Shown in pieces: positions 13,792 to 14,858 of a stretch of DNA of 14,858 nt. Source of the DNA: Streptomyces sp. (lineage in GTDB: Bacteria > Actinomycetota > Actinomycetes > Streptomycetales > Streptomycetaceae); contig DOWQ01000777.1 of assembly GCA_003519485.1 (NCBI GenBank), positions 1-14,858 of the forward strand. The letters run 5' to 3'. Below the pieces are notes generated by a model, which saw nothing but the letters and a program-made list of their open reading frames with translations, had not been told where the DNA came from and did no database searches. Every line of letters starts with the position of its first letter. Within the stretch, counting starts at the first letter, position 1. A program made the position numbers and the translations under genes.

Positions 13792-14577
13792 TTACTGCCG
13801 CTTCGGTGCGGCTGTGGCTCCGGCCGGCGTGGTTCCCTCGGGCGGAGCCGGGGAGCGGCGGAACAGGGCCGTCCACAGGAAGGGTTCGCCGAAGTACGGG
13901 GAGTCCGGCGGTTCGTCGTGCATGCGGCGTAGTTCGACTTCCGTCAGCTCGGAGAAGATCCGGCGCAGGGACTCCGGTGTGTAGGCGAGTCCGCCGTGGA
14001 GGCGGGACTGTCGGTAGAAGTCGATGTCGGGGAGCTCGGAGCCCATCGCGCCGGCCGCGAAGCAGGTGAGACCGAGGTGGCCGCCGGGCGCGAGGGCCCG
14101 GTCGAGGAGGGCCAGGTAGCTGATGCGGCGGTGGGGTGGCAGGTGGTGGAAGCAGCCCGAGTCGTAGATCAGGTCGTAGGGGCCGTCGAGCCCGGCCGCG
14201 GTGAGGGCGAAGGCGTCACCGCAGTGGAACCGGATGTCGGCTCCGGCCTCCCGGGCACGCTCCTCGGCCCAGCCGATGGCCGTCGGGGAGAGGTCGACGG
14301 CGTCCACCTGGAATCCCGAGGACGCCAGCCGCACGGCGTTGCGGCCCGGACCGCACCCCAGATCGAGAGCCCGGCCGGGAGCGATCAAGCCGCGGCCGAG
14401 GTACGAGGCCAGGCTCTCGTCCGGCTTCGCCACGAAGAACGGCACGGGCCGGGAACGGTTGGTGTAGAAGTCGTCCCACCAGGCGGCCGCTTCGGTCGTC
14501 CAGCGGTCGGCCTCCGGCGCGAACAAGTCGTCCAGGAGCTTCAGCACATCGTCGACCGTACGTATGTTCCGGTCCAT
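13792..14577 (-). CDS. Class I SAM-dependent methyltransferase
   Basis: This 261-residue protein has a Rossmann-type methyltransferase fold. Motif I is ALDLGCGPGRNAVRLA (70-85), the acidic end of strand 2 is Asp95 in VDAVDLSPTAI, and the post-motif region is YDLIYDSGCFHHLPP (134-148). The N-terminal lead-in, WWDDFYTNRSRPVPFFVAKPDESL, and general layout resemble small-molecule methyltransferases of the thiopurine/TehB group. The C-terminal 20 residues are a Pro/Ala/Thr-rich tail. AGGGAGG (14583-14589 on the + strand, read in reverse) is five bases before the ATG, which supports this start. It converges on the arabinan cluster and is probably unrelated to it. The substrate is unknown. Confidence 0.88.
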   Translation of the reverse strand: MDRNIRTVDDVLKLLDDLFAPEADRWTTEAAAWWDDFYTNRSRPVPFFVAKPDESLASYLGRGLIAPGRALDLGCGPGRNAVRLASSGFQVDAVDLSPTAIGWAEERAREAGADIRFHCGDAFALTAAGLDGPYDLIYDSGCFHHLPPHRRISYLALLDRALAPGGHLGLTCFAAGAMGSELPDIDFYRQSRLHGGLAYTPESLRRIFSELTEVELRRMHDEPPDSPYFGEPFLWTALFRRSPAPPEGTTPAGATAAPKRQ

Positions 14578-14588
14578 CCGGCCTCCCT

Positions 14589-14629
14589 CTTTCGCGTTGC
14601 GAGGACGGTACGGCCGAGCCGTGCGAAAG
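14589..14629. promoter_or_regulatory. Inverted repeats in the methyltransferase upstream region
   Basis: CTTTCGC at 14589-14595 matches GCGAAAG at 14623-14629. Between them ACGGC-CGA-GCCGT forms a short stem at 14610-14622. A TACCGT on the - strand (14605-14610) could be a -10 box without a clear -35. The outer repeat would flank this promoter, as an operator might. Confidence 0.3.
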
Positions 14630-14703
14630 CCCAGCTCATACGGCGCCGGGCAAGGGCGCGCACGGGTGTTGAGGCGGTCCGGGCCGGCGCGTGGAGGCGA
14701 TGA

Positions 14704-14743
14704 CTCACGGGGGTACGTGCTCTGCCGACCGTGCCCCCGTGAG
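14704..14743. other. 14-base-pair stem-loop
   Basis: CTCACGGGGGTACG at 14704-14717 pairs with CGTGCCCCCGTGAG at 14730-14743 with one T-G pair and a 12-base loop. No gene overlaps it convincingly. Its last two bases are shared with the next stem. Confidence 0.6.
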
Positions 14744-14760
14744 CCGCCGTCGCGGCGGCT
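14742..14760. other. Eight-base-pair stem-loop overlapping its neighbours
   Basis: AGCCGCCG at 14742-14749 pairs with CGGCGGCT at 14753-14760 around a three-base loop. It shares bases with the stem before it and with the left arm of the terminator after it, so the three cannot all form fully at once. Confidence 0.55.
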
Positions 14761-14787
14761 TCCCGGGCGTGCCGGGAGCCGGTTTTT
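14756..14787 (+). terminator. Intrinsic terminator with T tract
   Basis: TCCCGG at 14761-14766 pairs with CCGGGA at 14772-14777 over a GCGTG loop. The stem continues as CGGC with GCCG after a single bulged T at 14760. TTTTT at 14783-14787 follows directly after GCCGG. This is the textbook form for the + strand, but no + strand gene precedes it within 1 kb, so it may end a small RNA or act as an attenuator for a gene to the right. Confidence 0.65.
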
Positions 14788-14791
14788 GTAC

Positions 14792-14853
14792 GCGCCGCCA
14801 CGGCCCGGCCCGGCGTGGGCGCATGGCGGCGCCCCCGGGGCGGGCCGCCCCGG
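14792..14853. other. Two further stem-loops at the right edge
   Basis: GCGCCGCCA at 14792-14800 pairs with TGGCGGCGC at 14824-14832 across 23 bases. CCGGGGCG at 14835-14842 pairs with CGCCCCGG at 14846-14853 over a three-base loop. No gene is recognised here and the window ends five bases later. Confidence 0.45.
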
Positions 14854-14858
14854 TTGAA

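Noticed and set aside
14621..14760. A tRNA gene or a known riboswitch in the right-hand stem-loop region
   Set aside because: No cloverleaf or TPsiC-like arm, and no motif I know from cobalamin, TPP or c-di-AMP riboswitches, could be fitted by eye.
14564..14857. 97-residue + strand open frame at the right end
   Set aside because: It overlaps the methyltransferase start and the stem-loop run, has no ribosome site and its composition is that of random G/C-rich sequence.

Overview
The window is high-GC actinobacterial DNA that looks like a Streptomyces chromosome. The coding regions have strong third-position G/C bias. Genes are tightly packed with GTGA and ATGA stop-start overlaps, TAGGCT-type -10 boxes occur, and TTA codons are almost absent (I found one). 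All products named here come from reading motifs and remembered family features; no database search was run.

Left part (1-2892): two translationally coupled genes of unknown role. The first encodes a predicted cytoplasmic Arg/Trp-rich protein that I do not recognise. The second encodes a membrane-anchored protein with an extracytoplasmic type I periplasmic-binding (Leu/Ile/Val-binding-like) domain. No permease or ATPase lies beside them, so a sensor role is at least as likely as transport. The first bases of the window may be the end of a further upstream gene.

Middle part (2957-6143): a stress block and a membrane protein. A MarR-family repressor gene diverges from a medium-chain NADPH-dependent oxidoreductase gene, and the gap between them contains inverted repeats overlapping a TTGACA box. 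Next is an Ohr/OsmC thiol peroxidase gene with its own -10-like box, a leader palindrome and a strong terminator. Last is an EI24/CysZ-like membrane protein whose -10 box sits so close to the ATG that the mRNA is probably leaderless.

Right part (6200-13695): an arabinan and arabino-oligosaccharide utilisation cluster, all on the + strand. It encodes an ABC solute-binding protein, two MalF/MalG-type permeases, a secreted GH43 endo-arabinanase, an intracellular GH51 arabinofuranosidase and a secreted GH43 exo-arabinofuranosidase with a ricin-type (CBM13-like) domain. The inferred pathway is: secreted enzymes cut arabinan, the importer takes up the oligosaccharides with an ATPase encoded elsewhere (MsiK is usual in Streptomyces), and GH51 finishes them inside the cell. 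The solute-binding gene has no signal peptide or lipobox. Its only upstream start lies inside a strong hairpin that looks like the terminator of the EI24 gene, so the left edge of the cluster looks like a deletion junction. No sugar-responsive regulator is present. The last gene has a TTA codon at position 4, which suggests bldA control.

Right end (13696-14858): a convergent class I methyltransferase gene on the - strand, then about 280 bases without a convincing gene. These hold a dense run of stem-loops, one of which ends in a five-T tract.
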